From positions 296,001 through 360,000 of the forward strand of contig CP168152.1 in NCBI GenBank assembly GCA_041545745.1: a DNA stretch of 64,000 bases, read 5' to 3'. Both the position numbers and the translations under genes were made by a program. The notes under the pieces are model-generated. The model saw nothing but the letters and a program-made list of their open reading frames with translations. It did not search any database and was not told the origin of the DNA. The stretch is from Stenotrophomonas indicatrix (GTDB lineage: Bacteria > Pseudomonadota > Gammaproteobacteria > Xanthomonadales > Xanthomonadaceae). Below, piece after piece: positions 53,064 through 62,350 of the stretch (position 1 is its first letter; each line of letters begins with the position of its first letter).

Positions 53064-55120
53064 GCGCCGAATACCAGGACAAGAAGAAGGTCGATCAACT
53101 TGATCGCCGCGAACGGCAGCAGCACGCCACCCAGGCCGTACACCAGCATGTTCCGGCGCAGCAGCGCCGTTGCGGTGGCCGGGCGGAAGCGCACGCCGCG
53201 CAACGCCAGCGGGATCAGGGCCGGAATCACCAGGGCATTGAAGATCAGCGCCGCCAGCACCGCATTGCGCGGGCTCGACAGCTGCATCACATTCAACGCG
53301 GCCATCGCAGGCACGGTGGCGGCAAACAGCGCCGGCAGGATCGCGAAGTACTTGGACACATCGTTGGCCAGCGAGAACGTGGTCAGCGCGCCGCGCGTGA
53401 TCAGCTGCTGCTTGCCCACCTCCACCACCGCCAGCAGCTTGGCCGGATCCGAATCCAGATCGACCATGTTGCCGGCTTCCTTGGCCGCCTGCGTGCCGGA
53501 ATTCATCGCCAGGCCGATGTCGGCCTGGGCCAGCGCCGGCGCATCGTTGGTACCGTCGCCGACCATCGCCACCAGGCGGCCACCGGCCTGCTCGGCACGG
53601 ATGCGGGCCAGCTTGTCCTCCGGCCGCGCTTCGGCGATGTAGTCATCCACGCCGGCTTCGGCGGCGATCGCAGCAGCCGTCAGCGGGTTGTCGCCGGTGA
53701 TCATCACCGTGCGGATACCCATCGCCCGCAGCTGTGCGAACTTCTCGCGCATGCCGTGCTTGACCACGTCGGACAGTTCGATCACGCCCAGCACATGGCG
53801 ACCCTCGGCCACCACCAGCGGCGTAGCACCGTTGCGTGCGACCTGATCCACGCGACCGGCCAGTTCCGCCGGTACGGTGCCGCCGAGCGCCAGCACATGG
53901 GCGCGGATCGCGTCGGCAGCGCCCTTGCGGATCTGCCGGCCGTGCAGCAGGTCGACACCGGACATGCGGGTCTGCGCGCTGAAGGCCAGGTAGTCGGCCT
54001 GGTCCGGCTCGGCGGTGGTGCAGCCCTGTTCGCGGGCCAGGCGCACGATCGACTTGCCTTCCGGCGTCGGGTCGGCCAGCGAAGAGAGCAGCGCCGCCTC
54101 ACGCAGCTGGTCGGCGTCTATCCCGGCCAGTGCATGGAAGTGGCTGGCCTGGCGGTCGCCGTAGGTGATGGTGCCGGTCTTGTCGAGCAGCAGCACGTCG
54201 ACGTCACCAGCCACTTCCACCGCCTTGCCCGACTTGGCCAGCACGTTGGCCGCCAGCGCACGGTTCATGCCGGCGATGCCGATGGCCGGCAGCAGGCCAC
54301 CGATGGTGGTCGGGATCAGGCACACCAGCAGCGCGATCAGCAGCAGCGGATCCACCTTGACGCCCACCGAGGCACCGATCGCCGGCAGTGTCGCCACCAC
54401 CACCAGGAAGGTCAGCGTCATCGCCGCCAGCAGCAGGGTCAGCGCGATCTCATTCGGCGTCTTCTGCCGGTTGGCGCCTTCCACCAGCGCGATCATCCGG
54501 TCCAGGAAGCTGTGCCCCGGCTCGGCTGTGATGCGTACGACGATCTGGTCGGACAGCACCTTGGTGCCGCCGATCACGCCGGAGCGATCAGTACCCGCCT
54601 CGCGCAGCACCGGTGCCGACTCGCCGGTCACCGCCGCTTCGTTGATGGTGGCCAGGCCCTGCACGATCTCGCCGTCGGCCGGCACCAGCTCGCCAGCACT
54701 GACGATCACGTGGTCACCGGGGCGCAGTTCGGCAGCGGGCACCTGGGTTTCGCTGGCACCGGCCTGCGCCGACGCCAGACGACGCGCCACCAGGTCCTGG
54801 CGGGCGCGGCGCAGCGAGGCGGCCTGGCCACGGCCACGTGCTTCGGCCACGGCTTCGGCGAAATTGCCGAACAGCACAGTGACCAGCAGGATCGCCGTCA
54901 CCGCCAGGCCGAAGCCCAGTGGCGCATTGCCGGTCAGGGTGATGATTGCGGCGACGATCGTGCCGGCCATCACCACGGCCATCACCGGGCTGCGCACCAG
55001 ATGCATCGGCGACAGCTTGCGTACGGCCTCGATGAGCGCGCGGCGCAGGCCGGCGGCATCAAGCAGGGCCGGGCGGGACGCCACGGAGGAGGAACGGTTT
55101 GCGGTTGCGTGACTACTCAT
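53060..55120 (-). CDS. kdpB: KdpB P-type ATPase, catalytic subunit
   Basis: A 686-residue P-type ATPase. Phosphorylation motif DKTGTIT with Asp313, actuator motif TGES (about 165-168) and hinge [18 protein letters not shown]. About seven helices are visible. It drives potassium movement through KdpA. Start ATG 55120 lies ten bases after the kdpA stop. Confidence 0.95.
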   Translation of the reverse strand: MSSHATANRSSSVASRPALLDAAGLRRALIEAVRKLSPMHLVRSPVMAVVMAGTIVAAIITLTGNAPLGFGLAVTAILLVTVLFGNFAEAVAEARGRGQAASLRRARQDLVARRLASAQAGASETQVPAAELRPGDHVIVSAGELVPADGEIVQGLATINEAAVTGESAPVLREAGTDRSGVIGGTKVLSDQIVVRITAEPGHSFLDRMIALVEGANRQKTPNEIALTLLLAAMTLTFLVVVATLPAIGASVGVKVDPLLLIALLVCLIPTTIGGLLPAIGIAGMNRALAANVLAKSGKAVEVAGDVDVLLLDKTGTITYGDRQASHFHALAGIDADQLREAALLSSLADPTPEGKSIVRLAREQGCTTAEPDQADYLAFSAQTRMSGVDLLHGRQIRKGAADAIRAHVLALGGTVPAELAGRVDQVARNGATPLVVAEGRHVLGVIELSDVVKHGMREKFAQLRAMGIRTVMITGDNPLTAAAIAAEAGVDDYIAEARPEDKLARIRAEQAGGRLVAMVGDGTNDAPALAQADIGLAMNSGTQAAKEAGNMVDLDSDPAKLLAVVEVGKQQLITRGALTTFSLANDVSKYFAILPALFAATVPAMAALNVMQLSSPRNAVLAALIFNALVIPALIPLALRGVRFRPATATALLRRNMLVYGLGGVLLPFAAIKLIDLLLVLVFGA

Positions 55121-55129
55121 GGGGTGTCC

Positions 55130-56839
55130 TCAGTGCAGTCCCAGGCTCAGGTGGTCGGCGATCGGGCCGAGTACCAGCGCCGGCATGAACTGCAGCACGG
55201 TCAGGATGACTATCACCGAGACCAGGGTCAGGGCGAACGTCGGCGTTTCGATCTGCAGGCTGCCAGCCGATTCAGGGGCCTGCCGCTTGGCGCCCAGCTG
55301 CGCGGCCACCACCAGCGGGATGATCAGCAGCGGGAAGCGTCCCAGCAGCAGCACCAGCGAGCAGCTCAGGTTCCACCAGGGCGTGGCGTCACCCAGGCCC
55401 TCGAAGCCCGAGCCGTTGTTGGCGTAGGCCGAGACGTACTCGTAGAACACCTGGCTGATGCCGTGGAAGCCTGGATTGGAGGTACCCGCCAGACCCGGTA
55501 CGGCCAGCGTGATCGCGGTGAACAGCAGCAGCGTGATCGGCTGCAGCAGCACCAGCAGGGCCAGCAGGCGCACCTGTGGCGTTTCCAGCTTGCGGCCGAA
55601 CAGTTCCGGCGTACGGCCGGTCATCAGCCCGGCCAGGAACACACCCAGCAGCAGGTACACGATGAACTGCTGCAGACCGCAGCCGATGCCGCCCCAGATC
55701 GCGCTGACCAGCATGTTGACCATCGCCAGGCCGCCAGACAGCGGGCTCAGCGAATCGTGCATGCCGTTGACCGAACCGTTGGAGACCTGGGTGGTCACCG
55801 CCGCCCACAGCGCGGTGCCATCGGCGCCGAAGCGTACTTCCTTGCCTTCCATCAACAGCGGCGTAGCCGCGCTGGCGCTATGGCCCTCGCTCCACACCAT
55901 CGCACCGGTGGACAGCAGCGACATGCCGAGCATGCAGCTGAACACCAGCGCGCCGAAACGACGGCGCCCGGTGAACGCACCGATCATGAAGATCACCGCC
56001 ATCGGCACCATCAGGATGCCGATCACCTCCAGCATGTTCGATATCGGGGTCGGGTTCTCCAGCGGGAAGCTGCTGTTGGGGCCATACCAGCCGCCACCAT
56101 TGGCGCCCAGCTGTTTGGCCGCGACCATCGCCGCAACCGGGCCCAGCGGCAGCTTCTGCTGCGCCATGCCGGCGCTGGCATCGATCGGCGTGGCCTGCGG
56201 GCCCCCGGCCAGCGTGGAGGGCACGCCCTGGCTGGTCAGCAGCAGCGCCCACAGCAGGCACAGCGGCAACATGAAGCGCACGCACAGGCGCACAACGTCG
56301 GCGTAGTAGTTACCCACCGCCACCTGCCGGTCATCGCCCGCGGCCGGTGCAGTGGCGGTCTTCGGCGCACGCGAGAACAACGCACGCAATGTAGCCACGG
56401 CCAGCGCCAATCCCATCATCGGCGTCACCACCTGCAGGCCGGTGATGCCGGTCATCTGCGAGAAGTAGGACAGCTGTGCCTGGCCTGAATAGTGCTGCTG
56501 GTTGGTGTTGGTCAGGAACGAGATCATCGTGTGCAGCGCCGTGTCCCAGCGCATGTTCGGGATCTGGTCCGGGTTCAACGGCAACCACGCCTGGGTCATG
56601 AACACGGTCTGGGTCAGCACCGCGATCACCACGTTGCTGAGCACGAACGCCAGCACGTAGCCCCGCCAGGACATCGAACGTGAGGGATCGACGCCGAGCA
56701 CCTTGTACAACGGCTTTTCGATCCAGTGGAACAGCACGTCGACCTTCATCGGCGTGCCGCGCATCACCCGGGCGAGGTACAGGCCCAAGGGCCATGCCAG
56801 CAGCAGGCTGGCGGCAAGAATGGCAAGAATTTCAGTCAT
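55130..56839 (-). CDS. kdpA: KdpA potassium-binding subunit
   Basis: A 569-residue, ten-helix protein related to Trk/K+ channels. Selectivity-filter segments are seen at NTNQQHYSGQ, GANGGGWYGPN, GTSNPGFHG and ANNGSGFEGLG. It binds K+ from the periplasm and passes it to KdpB. It begins 12 bases after the end of kdpF and overlaps no other gene. Confidence 0.95.
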   Translation of the reverse strand: MTEILAILAASLLLAWPLGLYLARVMRGTPMKVDVLFHWIEKPLYKVLGVDPSRSMSWRGYVLAFVLSNVVIAVLTQTVFMTQAWLPLNPDQIPNMRWDTALHTMISFLTNTNQQHYSGQAQLSYFSQMTGITGLQVVTPMMGLALAVATLRALFSRAPKTATAPAAGDDRQVAVGNYYADVVRLCVRFMLPLCLLWALLLTSQGVPSTLAGGPQATPIDASAGMAQQKLPLGPVAAMVAAKQLGANGGGWYGPNSSFPLENPTPISNMLEVIGILMVPMAVIFMIGAFTGRRRFGALVFSCMLGMSLLSTGAMVWSEGHSASAATPLLMEGKEVRFGADGTALWAAVTTQVSNGSVNGMHDSLSPLSGGLAMVNMLVSAIWGGIGCGLQQFIVYLLLGVFLAGLMTGRTPELFGRKLETPQVRLLALLVLLQPITLLLFTAITLAVPGLAGTSNPGFHGISQVFYEYVSAYANNGSGFEGLGDATPWWNLSCSLVLLLGRFPLLIIPLVVAAQLGAKRQAPESAGSLQIETPTFALTLVSVIVILTVLQFMPALVLGPIADHLSLGLH

Positions 56840-56851
56840 GGCAGGCTCCGC

Positions 56852-56944
56852 TCAGAACGACTCGGGCCGCAGCACGACATAAAGTAGATAGGCGGCGGCA
56901 ACCAGCACCAGCACGCCACACAGCAACGACAACCAGGGGGACAT
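56852..56944 (-). CDS. kdpF: KdpF small accessory subunit
   Basis: A 30-residue single-helix protein, MSPWLSLLCGVLVLVAAAYLL with a tail ending RPESF, directly before kdpA. Length, helix and position match KdpF, which stabilises the KdpABC complex in the membrane. It is easily missed because of its size. The first ATG after the upstream region is at 56944 and the TGA occupies 56852-56854. It is the first gene of kdpFABCDE. Confidence 0.88.
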   Translation of the reverse strand: MSPWLSLLCGVLVLVAAAYLLYVVLRPESF

Positions 56945-57035
56945 GGAATTTGAGACCTGGTGGAACCCCTCCACCTCAGGCCGTCATCGTCGTCCCGACC
57001 CCCATAAACGCACTACGCGCCGGACAGGGCCGACG

Positions 57036-57054
57036 CGTAAAGAGTGCATAAATT
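57036..57054 (-). promoter_or_regulatory. Candidate KdpE-binding site
   Basis: On the minus strand the sequence TTTATGCACTCTTTACGC lies about 92 bases before the kdpF ATG. It resembles the E. coli KdpE site (TTTAT and TTTAC half-sites in direct orientation). Spacing and identity have not been tested. Confidence 0.5.
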
Positions 57055-57083
57055 CCAGGGTCCAGGCCGTAACCCGGCATGCG

Positions 57084-57105
57084 GTAGCGCCGGGCCATGC
57101 CCAGC
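57084..57105. repeat. Degenerate SMAG hairpin
   Basis: GTAG followed by CGCCGGGCC and an imperfect right arm CCCAGCG, related to the element at 23801. It lies between the kdp promoter region and the gene at 57120. Confidence 0.6.
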
Positions 57106-57119
57106 GAGCAGCGCGGCGC

Positions 57120-57794
57120 TCAACCCGCCGGGGTCTGTGCCGGAGCCGTCCCCGGCGCCAATCCCTTCAGCTGCCGATAGCGCTGCAGGCTGCTTTCGAT
57201 CTCGATCTTCAATGCCTGCTGCTGCTGTTCGAAGCTGGCCAGCAGCCGCTGCTGCGACTTCAACTGCGCATGGCGCTGGGCGATCGCCTGGGCCTGCTTG
57301 TCGGCCACCTTGCCGCCGGCCAGTTCGCGGTCACCGGCGGCAGCAAGCAGAGCCACCAGTGATTCGCGCAGGCTGGCCACGTTGTACTGGGCCGTCTTGA
57401 GGTTGTTGTCGAGCACTTCCTGGCGCTCGGCGAACACACGCCGCAGCACATTCTCATCGCCGTAGGTGGTCAGCATCGCCTGTTCGGTGCGCTGCCGGGT
57501 CTGCTCGGCCATCTGGTCCAGCTGGGCCTGCGCTGCCGCCGTGCTGGCGGCAGCGCGTTCCTCATCGCTCAACGCGCGCTGCACCTGCGCATTGCGCAGG
57601 CCGCTGTTGGCGCTGAACTCATCACGGGCGTGGTTGACCGCATCGGCCGGCAGCGCGTCGCTGCAGATCCGCTCCTTGCCCTCGTTCCAGCAGTACAGCT
57701 TCTTGTCTGCGGCCTTGCCCCTGGACTGTGCCAGCAGCGTCTGCGGCATCGCCAGCAGCAGGCTGGCAGCAACGATGGCAGGAACTCGGAACAT
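57120..57794 (-). CDS. Secreted coiled-coil protein, unknown
   Basis: A 224-residue protein with a signal peptide (residues 1-22, cut after LLAQ). A short region with two cysteines (LYCWNEGKERICSDALP) resembles the DUF4124-like start of many exported proteins. The rest is long, Gln/Ala/Glu-rich helix (about 60-215) likely to form a coiled coil. Function unknown. It begins 19 bases after pyrE on the same strand and is probably co-transcribed with it. Confidence 0.7.
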   Translation of the reverse strand: MFRVPAIVAASLLLAMPQTLLAQSRGKAADKKLYCWNEGKERICSDALPADAVNHARDEFSANSGLRNAQVQRALSDEERAAASTAAAQAQLDQMAEQTRQRTEQAMLTTYGDENVLRRVFAERQEVLDNNLKTAQYNVASLRESLVALLAAAGDRELAGGKVADKQAQAIAQRHAQLKSQQRLLASFEQQQQALKIEIESSLQRYRQLKGLAPGTAPAQTPAG

Positions 57795-57813
57795 GCGACC
57801 TTCCCCCTGATGG

Positions 57814-58473
57814 TCAGCGCGTGGAACGGACGCCGTACTGGGCGCGATAGGCCTCCAGCGGCTGCCGGTAGCCTACAAGTTCCGGATTTCCGGACGCGAA
57901 ATCAAGCAGGTCGGCCAGCGTCGCCACGGCGATCACCGGGATGCCGGCCTCTTCGGCCACGGCCTGTGCGGCGGAGCGATGGTCAGTGTCCGAGGCGATC
58001 TCCTGGCGGTCCAGGGCCACCACGATGCCGGCCGGAATACCGCCCGCAGCGCGGATGATCGCCAGCGCCTCGCGGATGGCGGTGCCGGCGGTGATCACGT
58101 CGTCGACGATCAGCACGCGCTTGCCGGTCATGTCGGCGCCGATCAACTGGCCGCCTTCACCATGGTCCTTCACTTCCTTGCGGTTGAACGACAGCGGCAG
58201 GTCTCGGCCACGTTGGGCCAGCTCGCAGGCCATCGCGGTGGCCAGCGGAATGCCCTTGTAGGCCGGGCCGAACACCACGTCGTACTTGATCCCGGTGGCG
58301 TCGATGGCGTCGGAATAGCACGCGCCCAGCTGCGACAGCAGGGAACCGGAGTCGAAACGGCCGGCGTTGAAGAAATAGGGGCTCAGCCGGCCGGACTTGA
58401 GGGTGAACTGGCCGAAGCGCAGGGCATCGGCGGTCAGGGCCAGCTGCAGGAAACGGTGACGGTGGTCGCTCAT
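57814..58473 (-). CDS. pyrE: Orotate phosphoribosyltransferase
   Basis: A 219-residue cytosolic enzyme joining orotate and PRPP to form OMP in pyrimidine synthesis. The PRPP motif is VLIVDDVITAGTAIREAL; the N-terminus has LKSGRLSPYFFNAGRF and the mobile loop near FNRKEVKDHGEGG. Start MSDHRHRFLQLAL at 58473 fits homologues; ATGs at 58488 and 58494 are alternatives. It is divergent from ampN. Confidence 0.93.
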   Translation of the reverse strand: MSDHRHRFLQLALTADALRFGQFTLKSGRLSPYFFNAGRFDSGSLLSQLGACYSDAIDATGIKYDVVFGPAYKGIPLATAMACELAQRGRDLPLSFNRKEVKDHGEGGQLIGADMTGKRVLIVDDVITAGTAIREALAIIRAAGGIPAGIVVALDRQEIASDTDHRSAAQAVAEEAGIPVIAVATLADLLDFASGNPELVGYRQPLEAYRAQYGVRSTR

Positions 58474-58635
58474 CAAAACTCGATTCATCTTCATTTGGAG
58501 CGCAAATCCTAATCCAGCTGGGCTTTCTGCGCTCGTCCAGCCCCTTCACGCGGGTATCCGGGGCGGCCCCGCGGGCTGCTCAGCCCGGCAGGCAACCGGT
58601 ATGCTTGCCCGGTTTCCCGCCGTAGGTTCTTCCGC

Positions 58636-59436
58636 ATGCGCATCATCAGCTTCAACGCCAATGGCATCCGCTCGGCCGCAACCAAGGGCTTCCTCGACTG
58701 GTTCCGTGGCCAGGACGCCGACGTCCTCTGCATTCAGGAGACCAAGGCCCAGGAAGACCAGCTGACCGACCCGATGTTCCGCCCGGACGGCCACCATTGC
58801 TTCTACCGCGATGCCATCACCAAGAAGGGCTACAGCGGTGTGGCGATCTACAGCAGGCGCGAACCGGACCAGGTCATCACCTCGCTGGGCTGGGGCCCGT
58901 TCGACGACGAAGGCCGCTACATCGAGGCCCGCTTCGGCAACCTCAGCGTGGTCTCCTTCTATATCCCGTCCGGCAGTTCGGGCGACCTGCGCCAGGGCTT
59001 CAAGTTCGAAGTGATGGAGTGGCTGCGGCCGATCCTCGAGGAATGGGCGCGCAGCGGCCGCGACTACGTGCTGTGTGGCGACTGGAACATCGTCCGCTCG
59101 GCGCTGGACATCAAGAACTGGAAGTCCAACCAGAAGAACTCCGGCTGCCTGCCCGAGGAACGCGACTGGCTCAATGCGCTGTGTGCCGACCATGGCCAGG
59201 CCACCGATGTGGGCGCCGGTCGCGGCTGGGCCGATGCCTACCGCCTGCTCAACCCGACCGGCGAGGACTACACCTGGTGGAGCAACCGTGGTGCCGCCCG
59301 CGCGAACAACGTGGGTTGGCGCATCGACTACCAGTTCATCACCCCGGGCCTGCGTGACCGCCTGCGCAGCTGCTCGATCTACCGCGACCAGCGCTTCTCC
59401 GACCACGCACCGTTCATCGTGGACTACGACCTGTGA
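58636..59436 (+). CDS. ampN: Exonuclease III-family protein (AmpN)
   Basis: A 266-residue endonuclease/exonuclease/phosphatase-fold protein. Motifs MRIISFNANGIRSA, CIQETKAQ, CGDWNIV and the terminal FSDHAPFIVDYD carry the metal and catalytic residues of exodeoxyribonuclease III/AP endonuclease. In S. maltophilia the gene next to ampG with this sequence type is ampN, reported as co-transcribed with ampG. AmpN itself is probably not needed for beta-lactamase induction; a DNA-repair role (XthA-like) is likely. The stop overlaps ampG by four bases. Confidence 0.85.
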   Translation: MRIISFNANGIRSAATKGFLDWFRGQDADVLCIQETKAQEDQLTDPMFRPDGHHCFYRDAITKKGYSGVAIYSRREPDQVITSLGWGPFDDEGRYIEARFGNLSVVSFYIPSGSSGDLRQGFKFEVMEWLRPILEEWARSGRDYVLCGDWNIVRSALDIKNWKSNQKNSGCLPEERDWLNALCADHGQATDVGAGRGWADAYRLLNPTGEDYTWWSNRGAARANNVGWRIDYQFITPGLRDRLRSCSIYRDQRFSDHAPFIVDYDL

Positions 59437-60797
59437 CCGAGGCTGCCAAGCCGCGCCGTTCCTGGCGGCAGGTGCTGGCCAACCTGCGCCAGCGCAAGGT
59501 GCTGGCGATGCTGCTGCTGGGCTTCAGTTCGGGTCTGCCGATCTATCTGGTGGGCAACACGCTTGGCTTCTGGATGCGCAAGGAAGGCATCGAGCTGAGC
59601 ACCATCGGCTTCCTGTCGTGGGTGGGTCTTGCTTACACGATGAAGTTCCTGTGGGCACCGATCGTCGACAAGGCCGACGTGCCACTGTTCGGGCGGTTGG
59701 GGCGTCGTCGCGGCTGGATGCTGCTGTCGCAGATCGTCGCTGCGGTGGGCCTGGTCGGCATGGCGTTGATACAGCCCAAGGGCGGCCAGTTGCTGCTGCT
59801 GGGAATCGCCTGGGAACATGTGGTGGTCTTTGGCGCGATGGCCGTGGTGGTGGCCTTCGCCTCCGCCACCCAGGACATCGTCATCGACGCCTGGCGCATC
59901 GAGAGCGCCGACAACAGTGAGCAGCTTGGCCTGCTGACTTCATCGTCGGCGCTGGGCTATCGCACCGCGCTGCTGGTCACTGATGCCCTGATCCTGATCA
60001 TCGCTGCCCGCGTCGGCTGGCAGGTGTCCTATGAGTTGATGGCCGCGCTGATGGCGCTGGGCGTGGTGGCGGTGGTCATGGCCCGCGAGCCGGCCCGCGA
60101 GATCCAGGCAGTGCAGGCGCAGGCCGCCTCGTTGTGGACACCGCGCGGCCTGTTTGATGCTGTGGTCGGCCCGTTCGTAGCGTTCGTACGTGAGCATCGC
60201 AGTGGCGCGATCCTGATCCTGGTGGCGATCAGCGTCTACCGAATGGCCGACTTCGTCATGGGGCCGATGGCCAATCCGTTCTACGTCGATCTCGGCCTGG
60301 ACGAGGATACTGTGGGTGCCGTGCGTGGTTCGGTCGGTCTGGTGGCCACCTTCATCGGCATCGCCGCTGCTGGCCTGGTGTCCGTACGCTGGGGGGTGCT
60401 GGCAGCGCTGTTGGCTGGCGCCGTGCTTGGCCCGGCCTCCAACCTCGCCTTCGCCTGGCTGGCCTATTCAGGGCCGGATACCACCCACTTTGCTGTCGCG
60501 ATGGCGATCGACAATTTCGCCAGCGGTTTCGCGGGTACCGCGTTGATCGCCTACATGTCGAGCTTGACCAGCATCGGCTATACCGCCACCCAGTACGCCC
60601 TGCTCAGCTCGTTCTACGCGATGCCCGGCAAGGCGCTGAAGGGCTTTTCCGGCTGGTCGGTACAGACCCTCGCACAGGGCCGCACGCTGCTGGAAGGCTA
60701 TGCGCTGTTCTTCATCGGTACTGCCTTGGTGGCGATCCCGGTGGTGATCCTGTGCGCGATGCTGATTGTGCAGCAGCGCCGGCGCGCCGTGACCTGA
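59433..60797 (+). CDS. ampG: AmpG muropeptide permease
   Basis: A 454-residue, 12-helix MFS permease of the AmpG family: LLLGFSSGLPIYLVGNTLGFWM near the start, GLAYTMKFLWAPIVDKADVP, ASATQDIVIDAWRIE and YTATQYALLSSFYAMPGK. It imports GlcNAc-anhydroMurNAc peptides from cell-wall turnover into the cytoplasm. In S. maltophilia the ampN-ampG operon is required for induction of L1 and L2 beta-lactamases. anmK, acting on the next step of the same pathway, is close by. Confidence 0.92.
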   Translation: MTEAAKPRRSWRQVLANLRQRKVLAMLLLGFSSGLPIYLVGNTLGFWMRKEGIELSTIGFLSWVGLAYTMKFLWAPIVDKADVPLFGRLGRRRGWMLLSQIVAAVGLVGMALIQPKGGQLLLLGIAWEHVVVFGAMAVVVAFASATQDIVIDAWRIESADNSEQLGLLTSSSALGYRTALLVTDALILIIAARVGWQVSYELMAALMALGVVAVVMAREPAREIQAVQAQAASLWTPRGLFDAVVGPFVAFVREHRSGAILILVAISVYRMADFVMGPMANPFYVDLGLDEDTVGAVRGSVGLVATFIGIAAAGLVSVRWGVLAALLAGAVLGPASNLAFAWLAYSGPDTTHFAVAMAIDNFASGFAGTALIAYMSSLTSIGYTATQYALLSSFYAMPGKALKGFSGWSVQTLAQGRTLLEGYALFFIGTALVAIPVVILCAMLIVQQRRRAVT

Positions 60798-60877
60798 CAG
60801 TTGCCGGCGCCCTCGGCGTGCGGGATGATCGCCCCGACGCGCCGAGGGGGCGGTGCCTTGCGAACGGGGAAGTGAGC

Positions 60878-61108
60878 ATGGCCGACGTAGTGCTGCGGGA
60901 CCTGGACCCGCTGCTGCTGGAACGCATCAAACGGGTCTCGGTTGCCCGAGGCTGGACCCATGAACAAACCTGCGCGGTCCTGCTGGAGCAGGGCCTGTTC
61001 AGCAGTGAACTGGAAGTCCGCTCCGGTTTCGGCGACCCCGAAGTCGACGCCCTGTCCGATGCGATCGCCGCACTGCAGGCCCTCCCTGCCGGCCAAGGCT
61101 TCGATTAG
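60878..61108 (+). CDS. Small protein with RHH-like N-terminus
   Basis: A 76-residue protein, MADVVLRDLDPLLLERIKRV then VARGWTHEQTCAVLLEQGLF. The first 45 residues (a short strand, then two helices) resemble a ribbon-helix-helix DNA-binding fold, as in FitA-type antitoxins, but no toxin gene is adjacent. The tail is acidic. GGGGAAG precedes the ATG. Function unknown; it may be an orphan regulator. Confidence 0.6.
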   Translation: MADVVLRDLDPLLLERIKRVSVARGWTHEQTCAVLLEQGLFSSELEVRSGFGDPEVDALSDAIAALQALPAGQGFD

Positions 61109-61124
61109 CCCCCGCGACTGCCCA

Positions 61125-61147
61125 GTAGATCCACGCCGTGCGTGGAT
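61125..61147. repeat. SMAG hairpin between convergent genes
   Basis: GTAG, then ATCCACGC and GCGTGGAT around a three-base loop, in the 50-base gap between the RHH-like gene and anmK. Confidence 0.8.
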
Positions 61148-61158
61148 GGCGCCTACCC

Positions 61159-62286
61159 TCACGCCAAATGGATCGCCCCGAGAATCCGCGGCCCCTTCGC
61201 CCCGGTCACGCCCGGCAGGTTGCCCGGCAGCCCGTCCATCGTCCGCTGTGCCAGCCAGGCAAACCCCATCGCCTCCACATACTCCGGGTCCAGTCCGTGC
61301 AGCGCCGTGGACTCGACCACCGCGCCCGGCAGTCGCGCCACCAGCCGCCGCATCAGCTGTGCGTTGTGCACGCCACCGCCGCACACCAGCACCCGTCGGG
61401 TGTGCGGCTGTTGGGCCAGCAGCGCATCCACCACTGTCGCCGCAGTCAGCTCCAGCAGCGTCGCCTGAACATCGGCGGCGGCAAACTGGCCTTCCTCCAT
61501 GTGCGCTTCAGCCCACGGCAGGTGGAACTGCTCGCGCCCGGTGCTCTTGGGCGGTGGCAGCGCAAACCACGGGTCGGCGCGCCAGCCGGCCAGCAGGCTG
61601 TCATCCACCGCACCACTGGCCGCGTAGGCACCGTCAGCGTCGAAGCTGCGCCCGGTATGGCGCTGGCACCAGGCATCCATCAGCGCATTGGCTGGGCCGG
61701 TATCGAAGCCACGCACGACGCCTTCGCGCGGAATCAGGGTCAGATTGGCGATCCCGCCCAGGTTCAGCACCGCACGGTCTTCATCGGCCGCACCCAGCAT
61801 GCCCAGATGGAAGGCCGGCATCAGCGGCGCGCCATGGCCGCCTGCCGCAACATCGCGGCGACGGAAATCGCACACGGTGGTGATGCCGGTCAGTTCGGCG
61901 ATGCGGTTGCCGTCGCCCAGCTGCAGGGTGAAGGCCGGGTCGGCCAGCGGTCGATGGCGCACCGTCTGCCCGTGCGAGCCGATGGCTCGTACCTGCGAAC
62001 GGTCGACACCGGCTTCATCCAGCAACTGGTTGGCGGCGGCGGCGAAGTTGATCGCAATCCGCGCGTCCAGTTCGCCCAGCTCCTCCAGCGACTGCAGTGG
62101 GCCGCCCTCGCCAAGGGCCACCAGCCGCGCCCGCAGTACCGGCTCCCAACGGGCGGTCAGCCCATGCACGAAGCGGCACCCCCCGTCGGCCGGGAACTGC
62201 ACCAGCGCGGCATCGATGCCGTCAGCGCTGGTGCCTGACATCAGGCCCAGGTAGAGGGGAAGAGACGGGTCGGCAGTGGGGTTCAT
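61159..62286 (-). CDS. anmK: Anhydro-N-acetylmuramic acid kinase
   Basis: A 375-residue sugar kinase converting anhMurNAc plus ATP and water to MurNAc-6-phosphate in cell-wall recycling. Signatures: [17 protein letters not shown] at the N-terminus, [21 protein letters not shown] and [12 protein letters not shown]. Start ATG 62286 ([16 protein letters not shown]); ATG 62295 adds three residues. It follows the M23 endopeptidase gene but is separated from it by a terminator whose T-run almost reaches the start codon. Nearby ampG supplies its substrate. Confidence 0.93.
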   Translation of the reverse strand: MNPTADPSLPLYLGLMSGTSADGIDAALVQFPADGGCRFVHGLTARWEPVLRARLVALGEGGPLQSLEELGELDARIAINFAAAANQLLDEAGVDRSQVRAIGSHGQTVRHRPLADPAFTLQLGDGNRIAELTGITTVCDFRRRDVAAGGHGAPLMPAFHLGMLGAADEDRAVLNLGGIANLTLIPREGVVRGFDTGPANALMDAWCQRHTGRSFDADGAYAASGAVDDSLLAGWRADPWFALPPPKSTGREQFHLPWAEAHMEEGQFAAADVQATLLELTAATVVDALLAQQPHTRRVLVCGGGVHNAQLMRRLVARLPGAVVESTALHGLDPEYVEAMGFAWLAQRTMDGLPGNLPGVTGAKGPRILGAIHLA

Positions 62287-62294
62287 GGCGGGCA

Positions 62295-62332
62295 TAAAAA
62301 AAGGACACGGCAAGCTTGTGCTGCCGTGTCCT
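62295..62332 (-). terminator. Terminator between the M23 peptidase and anmK
   Basis: AGGACACGGCA and TGCCGTGTCCT form an 11-bp stem. On the minus strand seven T residues (62295-62301) follow, ending about nine bases before the anmK ATG. Confidence 0.8.
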
Positions 62333-62350
62333 CCTTCGTCAACGCAGGCC

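Noticed and set aside
49638..53642. A 1334-codon open frame on the plus strand opposite kdpD, kdpC and kdpB.
   Set aside because: It is antisense to three well-conserved genes; its translation is His/Gln/Arg/Ala-rich low-complexity sequence with no domain. High GC leaves few stops in this frame.
53756..56488. A 910-codon open frame opposite kdpB and kdpA.
   Set aside because: Same reason: His/Gln/Arg-rich antisense shadow of conserved genes.
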